Shown: in pieces, positions 9,161-18,043 of the stretch
Layout of the letters: every line of letters starts with the position of its first letter
Position numbering within the stretch: position 1 is the first letter of the stretch
Assembly (NCBI RefSeq): GCF_023243115.1
Contig: NZ_CP085081.1
Span: 3,486,001 to 3,550,000, forward strand
Reading direction: 5' to 3'
DNA length: 64,000 nucleotides
Origin: Sediminicoccus sp. KRV36
Lineage (GTDB): Bacteria; Pseudomonadota; Alphaproteobacteria; Acetobacterales; Acetobacteraceae
The notes under the pieces: model-generated
Seen by the model: the letters and a program-made list of their open reading frames with translations, nothing else
Told to the model about the DNA's origin: nothing
The model's database searches: none
Position numbers and translations under genes: made by a program

Positions 9161-9619
9161 TTATTGAATTTTGAACGGGACCAGGCCTTCGACGCCGTAG
9201 TCCTGATGTTCTGGATGGCCCGCACTGGCGTAGGAAAGTCGCCCGTCCCGGAGCTCTCCGGGCCAAACTGCAGCGACACGACGCGCATGCGCATATCGCC
9301 TCAATAGGTCCAAAGGACTGAGCCGCAGGGCGCCATCGAACAGCAGTTCGATGTTGTCCAAAAGCAGGAGCCCGCGGCTCGCAGCCTCGTCAGCCAACTG
9401 CTTGAGTAGATCCGGAGCAAGCAAGTGCCGCTGCGTGCTGGGTATTGCGAGTAACTGGCGGCCTAGCGTCGCGCCAACACGCAAAACCGGCACGTTCCTG
9501 CGCTCCGATAGCTGAGCAAGTAGATCGGTCTTGCCGGATCTTGGCGGACCTACCAAGAGCACGAGCTTGCTGTTTAGGCTGGCAATGTCATCGACGAGGC
9601 GGTCAAGCATGTCGATCAC
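9161..9619 (-). CDS. brxF: BREX-3 P-loop protein BrxF
   Basis: A 152-residue P-loop protein matching BrxF, the small first gene of BREX type 3. Walker A is [14 protein letters not shown] at about residues 20-33, and a Walker B-like stretch is [11 protein letters not shown]. It directly precedes brxC (stop at 9161, brxC start at 9147). The gene looks complete but its usual partners are truncated or deleted. Confidence 0.82.
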   Translation of the reverse strand: MIDMLDRLVDDIASLNSKLVLLVGPPRSGKTDLLAQLSERRNVPVLRVGATLGRQLLAIPSTQRHLLAPDLLKQLADEAASRGLLLLDNIELLFDGALRLSPLDLLRRYAHARRVAAVWPGELRDGRLSYASAGHPEHQDYGVEGLVPFKIQ

Positions 9620-9746
9620 GCTTCCGCCCCCGCGCTCGCCGAGACACTGTCAGCAAAGACATGTGCACTATCGACAGTACTAGAGTCTGTTGGAAGAACG
9701 ACATGCGCCAGGCACACCGGATCAAGGCCTCTGGACCAAGCCATCG

Positions 9747-9953
9747 TCAGGCTTTGGGGGAAGGTCGTGAGGGGTGGTCCGCTGGCGACTTACCGTCGTC
9801 AATCGCCTTCAGTCGGCCAAACTCTTCGATGGCCATCACGACGACAACCGGGCGCCCATGCTTCGCAACGATGACCGGTTCGGCACGCGCCAGATCGATC
9901 AGCCGGCCAAATCCGTACTTCGCTTCCTTCGCGGTAAGCGTCAGCATTTCCAA
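9747..9953 (-). CDS. Phd/YefM-family antitoxin, orphan
   Basis: A 68-residue protein with the Phd/YefM antitoxin pattern: LTAKEAKYGFGRLIDLARAE, then PVIVAKHGRPVVVVMAIEEF. Such proteins bind their own operator through the N-terminus and neutralise a toxin, often Doc, RelE or VapC, through the C-terminus. No toxin-like frame is seen within several hundred bases on either side, so it appears to be an orphan left by rearrangement, or one acting on a toxin elsewhere. Confidence 0.75.
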   Translation of the reverse strand: MEMLTLTAKEAKYGFGRLIDLARAEPVIVAKHGRPVVVVMAIEEFGRLKAIDDGKSPADHPSRPSPKA

Positions 9954-10046
9954 TCCCCGGAGACAGCCCGAGGATTGGCCATTTTGGCCGGAACCACAAC
10001 CCGGTTTTGTCGGACAGGTTGAAATTTACATTGCCAATAGGCCCTT

Positions 10047-10403
10047 TCATGCTGTCGGCTGCTGCCACCACTCCACCGGAAACGGCTCCATCAGCCCAGG
10101 CAGCGTCATCCCATCCGGCTGCCGCCCGTCCAGGATCGCCTCCACGATGGCGGGGGACAGCAGCGTGAGGCGCAGCAGGCGCGAGACGTAAGACGAGTTG
10201 ATCTTCTCGGCGGCCGCCAGTTCGTCGATCGTGCCGTAGCGACCCGCCTCCATCATCCGCCGCCACCGAAACGCCCGGGCCACAGCCTTCACCAGCGTGG
10301 TGTCCGCAGCCGAGGGGCCTTGGTTCGTGGCGGTGGCATGCGTCACGCCTCCTGCTTCGGTGTGGTGGTCAGGGTCCAGGGGGATCCACGCGGCGTGCGG
10401 CAC
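10047..10403 (-). CDS. Recombinase-associated helix-turn-helix protein (likely C-terminal fragment)
   Basis: A 118-residue product. From about residue 36 it contains a compact helix-turn-helix segment, RWRRMMEAGRYGTIDELAAA, then INSSYVSRLLRLTLLSP and VEAILDGRQP. The tail PFPVEWWQQ is known to me from the C-terminal regions of large serine recombinases and from small accessory genes beside them in alphaproteobacterial phages. The first 30 residues do not look conserved. It could be a free-standing regulator or the severed end of a recombinase. Confidence 0.5.
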   Translation of the reverse strand: MPHAAWIPLDPDHHTEAGGVTHATATNQGPSAADTTLVKAVARAFRWRRMMEAGRYGTIDELAAAEKINSSYVSRLLRLTLLSPAIVEAILDGRQPDGMTLPGLMEPFPVEWWQQPTA

Positions 10404-10589
10404 TGCCGGCGGCGAGGCCCATGCGCATGGCTAGCAGCAGTTCGGCGGCGGCCCAGCCGGAGGCGCCCATCTCGCGGGCGGTGGTCAGCGCCGCCGGCAT
10501 GTCGAGATCAAGGCCGGCCATGGTCGCCGTGGCGCAGGTGGTGCCGGCGGCCCAGGCTGCGGCGCCCTCGACACTGGCTTGCGCGCCGA

Positions 10590-12244
10590 CCTCCAGCCTG
10601 GGCGGCTTTGACTTCGGCTCCATCTTTTCCGGCATCGGCTCGGCGCTGGGCGGGCTGTTCCGCGCCGAGGGCGGGCCGGTCGCGGGCGGCCAGCCCTACA
10701 TCGTGGGCGAGCGCGGCCCCGAATGGTTCGTGCCGAACCGCAGCGGCACGGTGCTGCCCAACGGCATGGCGCCGGGCGGGCCGGTGATCAACCAGAGCAT
10801 CACCATCGATGCGCGCGGCGCCGACGCCGGTGTCGAGGCGCGGCTGTCCGCCATCGTCGAGGGCGCCGACACCATCATGGATCCGCGTACCGGCGCCACC
10901 GGCTGGTCCGACAATCCGGCGCTGTGCCTGGCCTGGTACCTGACCTCGCCCTTTGGCTGGCGCGCCGCCTGGGCCGACATCGACCTGCCAGCGTTGATGG
11001 CCGCGGCCAACATCTGCGACGAGATCATGGGCCGCCGCGATGGCACCGCCGAGCGCCGCTACACCGTCAACGGCGCCGTCACCCTGGGCGAGGGCAAGAT
11101 CGCCATCACCCGCAAGCTCGTCGCTGCCATGGCGGGCGCGCTGGTGGTCTCGGGCGGGCGCTTCTACATCCACGCGGGGGCGCCGGCGTTGCCGGCGGCG
11201 ACCCTCACCTCGGACGATCTGCGTGGCGACGTGACCATCGTCGGCTCCCGCCCGCGACGGGATCTCTTCAACGGGGTGCGCGCCGTCTATGTCGAGCCGG
11301 CCGCGGCCTGGCAGCCGACCGACGCGCCGCCGCTGCTCGCCAGCAACTACGTCACCGAGGATGGCGGCGAGGCGATCTACCGCGACATGGAGTTCCCGCT
11401 CACCACCTCGGCCGCCACCGTCCAGCGCCTGATGAAAATCGAGCTGGAGCGCAACCGCCGCCAGCGCGAGGTGGCGATGCAGGCCAACCTCTCGGCGCTG
11501 CGCCTGCGGCCCTGGGATGGGGTGACGGTGGCGCTGGAACGGCTCACGCCCTTTCCGGCCCGCGTGACCGGCTGGGCGCTGGCGCCAGATGGCGGGGTGA
11601 ACCTGCAATTGGCGGAGGAGGATCCCGCGGTCTGGGCCTGGAACCCGGCGACGGATGAGCGGGCGACGGGGCAGAACCCCTCGGTGGTGCTGCCGAACCC
11701 GGGCGTGATCGCCGCGCCTGCCGCGATCGTGGTGGAGACGCCGCTCGGGACATCATTCACCGCGATCGCCGTCTCCTGGACCGCCGTGGGCTCCGCCTAT
11801 CTCGCGGGCTACGAGATCGAGTTCCGGCCGGCCTCGATTGCGATCTGGCAGGGCTATGCGGGCGGCTTCGGCGCGACCGCCGTCGCCATCACCACCGCGG
11901 AGCCCACGGCATTCCGCGTGCGGGCGCAGGCGCGCAGCGGCGCGGTGTCGGGCTGGCGCGAGGCGCTGGTCCCGGCCGCCGTCTCGGCACCCACCGCGAC
12001 CGGCATCGCTGGCGGGGTTCGACTGTCCGGCGGCTTTCCCGCGGACGGGGTGCGGCTGCAGGTGTTCGAGGCCAGCAGCGCCAGCCTTGCCGCCGCAACC
12101 AAGCTGGCCGCCGAGCCGACAGCACTCCCTTGGGATCGCACCGGCCTCACCACCGGCCAGACCCGCTGGTACTGGCTGCGCAGCGTTTCGGCCGAGGGCA
12201 ACGTCTCCGCCTTCGCCGGCCCGGTCACCGCCACAGCCCTCTGA
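10590..12244 (+). pseudogene. Fused phage tail protein: tape-measure end joined to tip (gpJ-like) protein
   Basis: The open frame starts at 10421, but phage-like sequence starts near 10590 with FGSIFSGIGSALGGLFRAEGGP and YIVGERGPEWFVPN, the usual C-terminal end of tape-measure or minor tail proteins. After a VEARLSAIV segment the sequence changes to a tail-tip/host-specificity type (NPALCLAWYLTSPFGW, then CDEIMGRRDGTAERRYTVNG), ending in fibronectin-like repeats. In intact GTA-like or siphophage tail clusters these belong to separate genes with several others between them. The frame is therefore best read as a deletion fusion inside a prophage remnant. Sequence left of 10590 appears to belong to another, leftward gene fragment. 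Confidence 0.6.
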
Positions 12245-12256
12245 TCGGAGAACGCC

Positions 12257-14089
12257 ATGCCGGCCCGCATCGATGACCTGCTGGTCCTCAACGCCAACCT
12301 CAACAAGAGCGACTTCGCGAAGTACCTCCGCGACCGCGAGGCTGTGCTTCCCACCGACTTCGGGGGCTTGGGCGATGGCGTAGCGAACGATCGCGCCGCC
12401 ATCCAGTCCTGCTTTGACCGGGCGTCGGCCGACCAGAAGTTCGCGGTGATCCCGCCAGGCACCTGGAACGTGGGCAGCGGCGTGACCCTCGGCGGTGGCG
12501 CACGCGGGCTGATCATGCGCGGCGTCATCCGCTACACCGGCGCCGCCAATGCGCCGGCCACGGTGCTGACGCTCGGCGATGGCGGCACGACCCGCAACGG
12601 CGAGAAGTTCTATGCCGGGCTGCAGGTGGTGAGGCAGACGCAATCCGACTGGGCCTCCGAGGCCGATATCGGCATCCTGGTCCGCAACATCGACGCCTCG
12701 GTGGTGGAGCTTCGCCTGGTCTCTGGCTTCACGATCGGGATGCGCACGTTGGGCGACGGGCGCGGCGTCGAGGACAGCACCTTCCACCTGCTGCGCATCC
12801 TGAACAACCGCTACGGCCTCGACATCCGCGCCGAGACGGCGACGGCGTGGAACACCTCCATCCGATACTACGGCGGGCACTTCGCCCTCGCCACCGGCAT
12901 CAACCCCACCATCGACCGCTACGGCATCCGCTTCTCGCGCGGCGCCGGCGGCTACAACAACCACAACCGGCACGTCTTCGATGGGCCGAACTTTGAGTTG
13001 CGGCAACTCGATCCGAATGTGGCGATCCCGTTCCTGAACGAGACGGATGGCACGGCCATCATCGGCCGCGCGCTGCGCATGGAGGCGTGCTCGCCGATCG
13101 TGGCGCGGCACACCGGCAGTGCCACCGACTGCGAGTACGAGGTGGCGTGGGCCAACACCTATGCCGTGCGGATCGACTACGCCACGACCGCGGATCGGGC
13201 CGGCAATGCGGTGATCAACCGCCATCGCGCGCCGGCCTCGCGGCTGCTGCGGGTACTGGAGGCGGTGCCGAATCTCCGCGCTGCGGCCTTCCGCCAGAGC
13301 GGCACCGAGATCGGCGTTGAGAAGCTGGCGACGCTGGCGACCTCCACCACCGCGGCGACGACACTGGCGGGGCTGTGCTTCAACGGGCTGGACGGGATCG
13401 CGGCGACGGCGCGTGGGCTGCTGCTGGACGCCAACCGCGGCATGGCCTTCGTGGTGGACACCTCCTCGGCGAAGGAGTTCGCGCTGGCGCATTGGCTGGT
13501 GGGCGGCGTCGATGGCGGGCGGCTCTTTGTGCGGGTGTTCGATGGCGCGGCGAATGTGCGGGAGAACATCGCCGGCGACGTGCTGGCCTCCGGCACCACC
13601 GTGCAGTGGAACGCGCCGGCGAAGGGCTGGAACGCCGGCGCGGTGATGGCAGACGCATCGCTGAACCGGCGGCAGACGATCCGGGTGGGTGCGGGCGTAG
13701 CCTTCGCGCAGGTGGGCATCGTGGGCTTTGACGGGCAGATCGAGCTCGAGGCGCTGCGGCTGTTCGGGCTGCCGGAGGCGGCGCCCGCGGTGCTCTATGC
13801 CTGCCCCTCTGTGCCGATCGGGACGCGCAGCCTGGCGCTGGAAACGACCTGGGACCTGCCGAGCCTCACGGCAGGCGCGACGGCGAACATCGACGTGACC
13901 GTGCCTGGCGCGCGGCGGGGAGACTTTGCCGATGCGTCGCTCGACACGAGCAGCATCGCCTTCGTGCTCGACTGCCATGTGTGGTCGAACAACAGCGTCC
14001 GGGTCACCGCGAGGAACGTCAGCGCGTCGACGGTGGATCTCGCCGCGGCGCCGCTGTCAGTGCAGGTGATGAAGCGAAGGGTGCCGTGA
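12257..14089 (+). CDS. Phage tail spike/fibre with beta-helix fold
   Basis: A 610-residue protein 13 bp after the fused tail gene. The N-terminal part has the pectate-lyase-like beginning of tail spikes (FGGLGDGVANDRAAIQSCFDRA, where DGVANDRAAI is the familiar N-terminal box), followed by repeated strand-turn sequence consistent with a right-handed beta-helix to about residue 330. The C-terminal region is unlike anything I recognise and may bind receptors. It probably belonged to the same prophage as the upstream tail gene. No lysis, capsid or terminase genes are nearby. Confidence 0.65.
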   Translation: MPARIDDLLVLNANLNKSDFAKYLRDREAVLPTDFGGLGDGVANDRAAIQSCFDRASADQKFAVIPPGTWNVGSGVTLGGGARGLIMRGVIRYTGAANAPATVLTLGDGGTTRNGEKFYAGLQVVRQTQSDWASEADIGILVRNIDASVVELRLVSGFTIGMRTLGDGRGVEDSTFHLLRILNNRYGLDIRAETATAWNTSIRYYGGHFALATGINPTIDRYGIRFSRGAGGYNNHNRHVFDGPNFELRQLDPNVAIPFLNETDGTAIIGRALRMEACSPIVARHTGSATDCEYEVAWANTYAVRIDYATTADRAGNAVINRHRAPASRLLRVLEAVPNLRAAAFRQSGTEIGVEKLATLATSTTAATTLAGLCFNGLDGIAATARGLLLDANRGMAFVVDTSSAKEFALAHWLVGGVDGGRLFVRVFDGAANVRENIAGDVLASGTTVQWNAPAKGWNAGAVMADASLNRRQTIRVGAGVAFAQVGIVGFDGQIELEALRLFGLPEAAPAVLYACPSVPIGTRSLALETTWDLPSLTAGATANIDVTVPGARRGDFADASLDTSSIAFVLDCHVWSNNSVRVTARNVSASTVDLAAAPLSVQVMKRRVP

Positions 14090-14451
14090 CCTGGCCAGCG
14101 TGCGAGGGGAGGATAAGCGTGCCCAGCGGTGCCATCATGCTGGGCACGCTCCATCCCTTTCGGCCGGCCTTATGACGGCCAGCCTGGTGGGCACCAGCGG
14201 GTTCGCCGCCATTCCCACCACCGCTCTCGATCTGCCCCTCGTGCAGCGTCTCCGGCGGTCCCCGCGCTTCGGGTCCGGGTCCCCATCGACCGAGAGCATA
14301 AGCAAGCTGCGCCACGTTGGTCACGTTCCGCGATCCGTAGATCAGCCAAGCGTCGCCGGGTCCGCCTCGCGAGGGTGAAGCCAGAGAACCAGCAATCCGG
14401 GCTTCGATAGCGACTGCGGTGGGCGACGCCGCCGCATCGCCGATCTCGGCG
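14090..14451. other. Intergenic stretch after the prophage remnant
   Basis: About 360 bp without a convincing gene. It contains a strong hairpin at 14116-14150, listed separately. On the minus strand near 14290-14400 a short stretch reads GDAWLIYGSRNV, reminiscent of an FG-GAP repeat. This is too short to call a gene. Confidence 0.5.
14116..14150 (+). terminator. Hairpin downstream of tail spike gene
   Basis: A perfect 12-bp inverted repeat (AGCGTGCCCAGC with GCTGGGCACGCT) around an 11-nt loop, 27 bp after the spike stop codon. No long T run follows (only CCCTTT), so it may be a weak or factor-assisted terminator. Confidence 0.5.
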
Positions 14452-15135
14452 CTATCCCTGTGTCGCAAGCAATGCCGGCAGCTCGGCAAGGCTACGGATT
14501 TCGTAGTCCGGTATCCCGGGCAGCCGTTCGCGCCGCTGGCTATAGCGATTGCACCACACCACGCGCATGCCGAACGCTGACGCTGCATGCGCATCCCATG
14601 CATTGGAGGATTGGAAGGCAATAGCCTCCGCCGGGACACCGAGCCGGTCGACCGCGCGTTGATAGACCCGAGGGTCCGGCTTGAAGTTGCCGACCTCATC
14701 CACCGAGATCACCGCATCGAAGGCCCCGGCGAGCCCGGCGCCCTCCACCGCGCTTGCCAGCATGTCCGGCGAGCCGTTCGATAGGATGGCGGTGGCAAAG
14801 CCTGCCTCGCGCAGCGCGCGGAGCACGCCAGGCACTTCGGGAAATGTGCCGAGCGTGCGGTACAGATTCATCAGACGCTCGCGCAGTGGCCCGTCTGCCG
14901 GGAGATCAAGTGTCTCCAGCGCGAAGTCCAGGGCGTCGCCGGTGACCTGCCAGAACGGCACGTAGCGGCCCTGCAGCCCGCGCAGCCAGGAGTATTGCAG
15001 CTGCTTGTCGCGCCAAAGCGCGGTCAGCGGACCCGCCTTGTCGCCCAGCACGTCAGCGCAGCCGGCCGCCGCCGAAGCGAAATCGAACAGCGTGCCGTAG
15101 GCATCGAAGACGCAGGCGCGGATGCCGGTCAGCAT
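14452..15135 (-). CDS. Haloacid dehalogenase, type II
   Basis: A 227-residue HAD-superfamily enzyme of the L-2-haloacid dehalogenase type. The nucleophile motif is FDAYGTLFD at about residues 10-18, motif II is AILSNGSPDML, motif III has the Lys in VGNFKPDPRVY, and the late box reads SSNAWDAHAA, the signature of type II dehalogenases. It would hydrolyse short 2-haloacids to hydroxy acids. It is the last gene of a leftward series with two peroxiredoxin-like genes, two GST-family genes and a TetR gene, which suggests a detoxification operon. Confidence 0.88.
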   Translation of the reverse strand: MLTGIRACVFDAYGTLFDFASAAAGCADVLGDKAGPLTALWRDKQLQYSWLRGLQGRYVPFWQVTGDALDFALETLDLPADGPLRERLMNLYRTLGTFPEVPGVLRALREAGFATAILSNGSPDMLASAVEGAGLAGAFDAVISVDEVGNFKPDPRVYQRAVDRLGVPAEAIAFQSSNAWDAHAASAFGMRVVWCNRYSQRRERLPGIPDYEIRSLAELPALLATQG

Positions 15136-15142
15136 GGCGCGA

Positions 15143-15664
15143 TCAGACCAGCGTGCCGCGGATCGGGTAGTTCATCTCCTGGATGCGCTTGGCGCCGCGG
15201 GCGATACCCGCGAGGTCCGGCCGCGCGAAGGGCGCGTTGGAAATGTCGATCAGTTGCACTTCGCCCGCCGGGTTGATCAGGAACAGACCGGGCTCGGCGA
15301 AGGGTCGGTCGGTTTCCTGGGCCGAGCGCGGGTTGGAGATATACAGGCCCAGCGCCTGCATCTGCGCGACGGTCAACCCGTAGCCCAGCGGGAAGCGCCA
15401 GCCGAACTCGGCATGGTCGGCCGCAGCCTTCTCCTCCGGATCGGCGGAGATGGCGGCGACTGAGACGCCGGCGGCCTCGAACTCCTCCAGCAGCTTATCG
15501 AGCGTGCCGAGATAGGGCTTGCAGAGAGGGCAATGCTTGCCGCGATAGACGATCAGCAGGCGCCAGCCCGCGGTCGCAGCCGGCGCGATTTCGCCGCCGC
15601 CGAGGCGCGGCACGGTGATCGCGGGAAAGGCCGCGCCGGCGGCAAGCTTCGTGGTGTGGGTCAT
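15143..15664 (-). CDS. Peroxiredoxin-like protein (AhpC/TSA fold)
   Basis: A 173-residue thioredoxin-fold protein of the peroxiredoxin-like family. The redox site is HCPLCKPYLG near residue 44, where a CxxC replaces the T-x-x-C of typical peroxiredoxins. Later segments (VAAISADPEEKAAADHAEFG and RPFAEPGLFLINPAGEVQ) fit the AhpC/TSA fold. I chose the ATG at 15664; the frame continues upstream into the next gene's 3' end but without family similarity. The gap to the dehalogenase is 7 bp, so they are likely cotranscribed. Confidence 0.85.
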   Translation of the reverse strand: MTHTTKLAAGAAFPAITVPRLGGGEIAPAATAGWRLLIVYRGKHCPLCKPYLGTLDKLLEEFEAAGVSVAAISADPEEKAAADHAEFGWRFPLGYGLTVAQMQALGLYISNPRSAQETDRPFAEPGLFLINPAGEVQLIDISNAPFARPDLAGIARGAKRIQEMNYPIRGTLV

Positions 15665-15695
15665 GATCCAGGGCTCCTTGTCGCGTGATGAAACG

Positions 15696-16361
15696 TCACT
15701 CGGCCGCAGCCCGGTGTTCGAGCAGCCGCAATATCTCTTCGGGGTCGGTGCGCTCGCGGTAATCGGTGCGCGTATCGGCGAAGAGGATCGTCCCATCCCT
15801 GCCGATGACATAGGTCGCCGACAGCGGCAGCGACCAGTCGTCCGGTGTGCCGTTCTTGCCGGGGATGTCGAGCTTGAAGCCGTCGTAGACGGTGCGGACC
15901 TCGGCGGTGAAGGCGTAATGGACGCCGAAGGCCTTGGCGACCGTGTGGCCGATGTCGCTGAGCACGGGAAAGCTCAGTTCGTTCTTCGTCGCGGTATCAG
16001 CCACGTCATCCGGCTTCTCCGGGCTGATGGCGACCAGGCTGGCGCCGGCCGCGGCGAGGCGCGGCAACACCGCCTGGTAGGCCTTCAACTCCATGTTGCA
16101 GAACGGGCACCAGCCGCCGCGATAGAAGGTGACGACGACGGCTCCCTTGGTGAGCAGGCTTGCCACGTCGAATTCGGCGCCATGCTGGTCGCTCAGCTGG
16201 ATGGCGGGGGCGCGGTCACCGACCTGCTTTGCGGTCTTTGCGATGCCGCTGGCGGCGAGGTGCGCGACATGCCCGTCCATCACCGCCTGGCGGTCGGTAG
16301 GAACGCGGGCGCGCCAGCCAGCCCCATAGGATTCAAGCTGCTCGGAGAGTGTCTCGGTCAT
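15696..16361 (-). CDS. Peroxiredoxin-like protein, AhpC/TSA family
   Basis: A 221-residue protein with an extra N-terminal helical segment (about residues 1-45) followed by an AhpC/TSA domain. The redox site is YRGGWCPFCNMELKAY at about residues 80-95, with a CxxC. VAISPEKPDD and LPLSATYVIGRDGTILFAD support the fold. Expected to reduce peroxides or act as a thiol oxidoreductase using glutathione or thioredoxin. It lies between the GST-type genes and the smaller peroxiredoxin-like gene. Confidence 0.87.
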   Translation of the reverse strand: MTETLSEQLESYGAGWRARVPTDRQAVMDGHVAHLAASGIAKTAKQVGDRAPAIQLSDQHGAEFDVASLLTKGAVVVTFYRGGWCPFCNMELKAYQAVLPRLAAAGASLVAISPEKPDDVADTATKNELSFPVLSDIGHTVAKAFGVHYAFTAEVRTVYDGFKLDIPGKNGTPDDWSLPLSATYVIGRDGTILFADTRTDYRERTDPEEILRLLEHRAAAE

Positions 16362-16414
16362 AGGGTAGGTCCTTCTTGGTTAGACAGAGCGGAGGTGGCG
16401 GCGCTGGGCGGCGC

Positions 16415-17293
16415 TCACGTCGGCGCATCCGCGATCTTGTCCTGCGTGCTGGTCTCGAAATCCCTGGCGTCATGGCGTTCGAGCAACTGCTCATGCGGTT
16501 CGCCGCGCACCCGGTTCACCATGCGTCCGCGCTGCACCGCCGGCCGCGCGAGAATGGTTTCTGCCCAACGTTGGACATGCGTGTAGTCCTGCACGCTCAG
16601 GAACTCCGCCGCGCCATAGGACCAGCCCTTCACCAGGCCGCCATACCAAGGGAAAACCGCGATATCGGCGATCGTGTAGTCGTCTCCGGCGAGGTACGGG
16701 CTTTCGGCCAGCCGCCGGTCGAGCACATCAAGCTGCCGCTTCACCTCCATCGCGAAGCGGTCGATCGCATACTCGATCTTGATCGGCGCGTAGGCGTAGA
16801 AATGGCCGAAGCCGCCCCCCAGATAAGGCGCGCTACCCATCTGCCAGAATAGCCAGTTCAGCGCCTCGGTGCGGGTAGCGATGTCCGTCGGCAGGAACCC
16901 GCCGAACTTCTCCGCTAGATAGAGCAGAATCGAGCCTGATTCGAACACCCGGATCGCCTTCGGTCCGCTTTGGTCCAGCAGAGCGGGGATCTTGGAGTTC
17001 GGATTGACCGCCACGAACCCCGAGCCGAACTGGTCGCCATCGGCGATCTTGATCAGCCAGGCGTCATACTCGGCACCGGTGTGGCCAAGCGCCAGCAACT
17101 CCTCCAGCAGGATCGTGACCTTCACCCCGTTCGGCGTGCCCAGCGAGTAAAGCTGAAGCGGGTGTCGCCCGACCGGCAGTTCCTTGTCATGCGTCGGGCC
17201 TGCAATCGGCCGGTTGATGCTCGCGAAGGCGCCACCATTGGGCTTGGCCCAGGTCCAGACCTTCGGTGGCGTATATGCTGGGGTATCTGCCAT
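16415..17293 (-). CDS. yghU: Glutathione-dependent disulfide-bond oxidoreductase YghU
   Basis: A 292-residue glutathione S-transferase-fold protein of the YghU type. An N-terminal extension (residues 1-45: PPKVWTWAKPNGGAFASINRP, PVGRHPLQLYSLGTPNG) precedes the thioredoxin-like domain, a feature separating YghU from shorter GSTs. VNPNSKIPALLDQ and FESGSILLYLAEKFG form the glutathione site. The C-terminal helical domain includes QMGSAPYLGGGFGHFY. Family members reduce disulfides and organic hydroperoxides with two glutathiones. The start could also be the ATG at 17305, four codons upstream. Confidence 0.92.
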   Translation of the reverse strand: MADTPAYTPPKVWTWAKPNGGAFASINRPIAGPTHDKELPVGRHPLQLYSLGTPNGVKVTILLEELLALGHTGAEYDAWLIKIADGDQFGSGFVAVNPNSKIPALLDQSGPKAIRVFESGSILLYLAEKFGGFLPTDIATRTEALNWLFWQMGSAPYLGGGFGHFYAYAPIKIEYAIDRFAMEVKRQLDVLDRRLAESPYLAGDDYTIADIAVFPWYGGLVKGWSYGAAEFLSVQDYTHVQRWAETILARPAVQRGRMVNRVRGEPHEQLLERHDARDFETSTQDKIADAPT

Positions 17294-17322
17294 GTTCGCC
17301 TCCAAACGCGCTCGGGGTGGAT

Positions 17323-18027
17323 CTACGCAGCTGGTGGATAGTTGGACGGGAACAGGTGCCGACGGGCTTCCTCGTCCTGCACCTTCTTGAACTCATGGTC
17401 CTGCCCGACCGCCCTCGCGCGCGCCACGGCGGGGCGGCTGTCGATAGCGGCGAACCAGCGCTTGATGTTCGGATAGGCCGCGAGCGGATCGCCATCGCCT
17501 TTCAGCACGCGCGACGCCCGGTCGATCCAGCCCCAGGCGGAGATGTCGGCGATGGTGAAGCTGTCGCCGACGATGACGTCGCGCCCGGCCAGATGATCTT
17601 CCAGCACTTGGTAGTGGCGTTCCGCCTCGCGCCGGTAGCGGTTGCGCGCATAGTCCAACCCCTCGGGCGCGGCGAACTGGAAATGCACCGCCTGGCCGGA
17701 AAAGGGACCAAGGCCGGTGCCGAGGAAAGCGAGCCAGGAGAGCAGCTCCGGCCTATCCTCCGACGTGCCGAGCAGATTGCCGGTCTTCTCCGCGAGGTAC
17801 AGCAGGATCGCCGTGGAGTCGAAGACGCGCGCTTCCCTGCCGCCCGGCCCCTCCGTATCGACGATGGCCGGCAGCTTGCCGTTGGGATTGACGGCGCGGA
17901 AGGCGGCCAGATGCTGCTCGCCCTTGCTGGTATCGACCGGAACGACCTCATAGGGCAGCCCGGTTTCCTCAAGGAACAGCGAGACCTTGGCGGGGTTGGG
18001 GGTTGGGTGGAAATAGAAGCGGATCAT
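17323..18027 (-). CDS. Glutathione S-transferase, YfcG/Nu-type
   Basis: A 234-residue GST with an N-terminal thioredoxin-like domain (IRFYFHPTPNPAKVSLFLEE, VNPNGKLPAIVD, FDSTAILLYLAEKTG) and a C-terminal helical domain with the N-capping box GDSFTIADISAWGW. The N-terminal TPNPAKV loop, lacking a catalytic Tyr/Ser at the usual spot, points to the YfcG/Nu class, which acts as a disulfide-bond reductase. It lies between yghU and the tetR gene (gap to tetR 16 bp), so the regulator and the GST genes probably share a transcript. Confidence 0.88.
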   Translation of the reverse strand: MIRFYFHPTPNPAKVSLFLEETGLPYEVVPVDTSKGEQHLAAFRAVNPNGKLPAIVDTEGPGGREARVFDSTAILLYLAEKTGNLLGTSEDRPELLSWLAFLGTGLGPFSGQAVHFQFAAPEGLDYARNRYRREAERHYQVLEDHLAGRDVIVGDSFTIADISAWGWIDRASRVLKGDGDPLAAYPNIKRWFAAIDSRPAVARARAVGQDHEFKKVQDEEARRHLFPSNYPPAA

Positions 18028-18043
18028 GGCGGCGTCTCCTGTG

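Noticed and set aside
14019-14699. 226-codon minus frame with an FG-GAP-like GDAWLIYGS piece
   Set aside because: Only about 12 residues resemble an FG-GAP repeat. The rest overlaps the dehalogenase gene and phage spike in other frames and shows no coding character.
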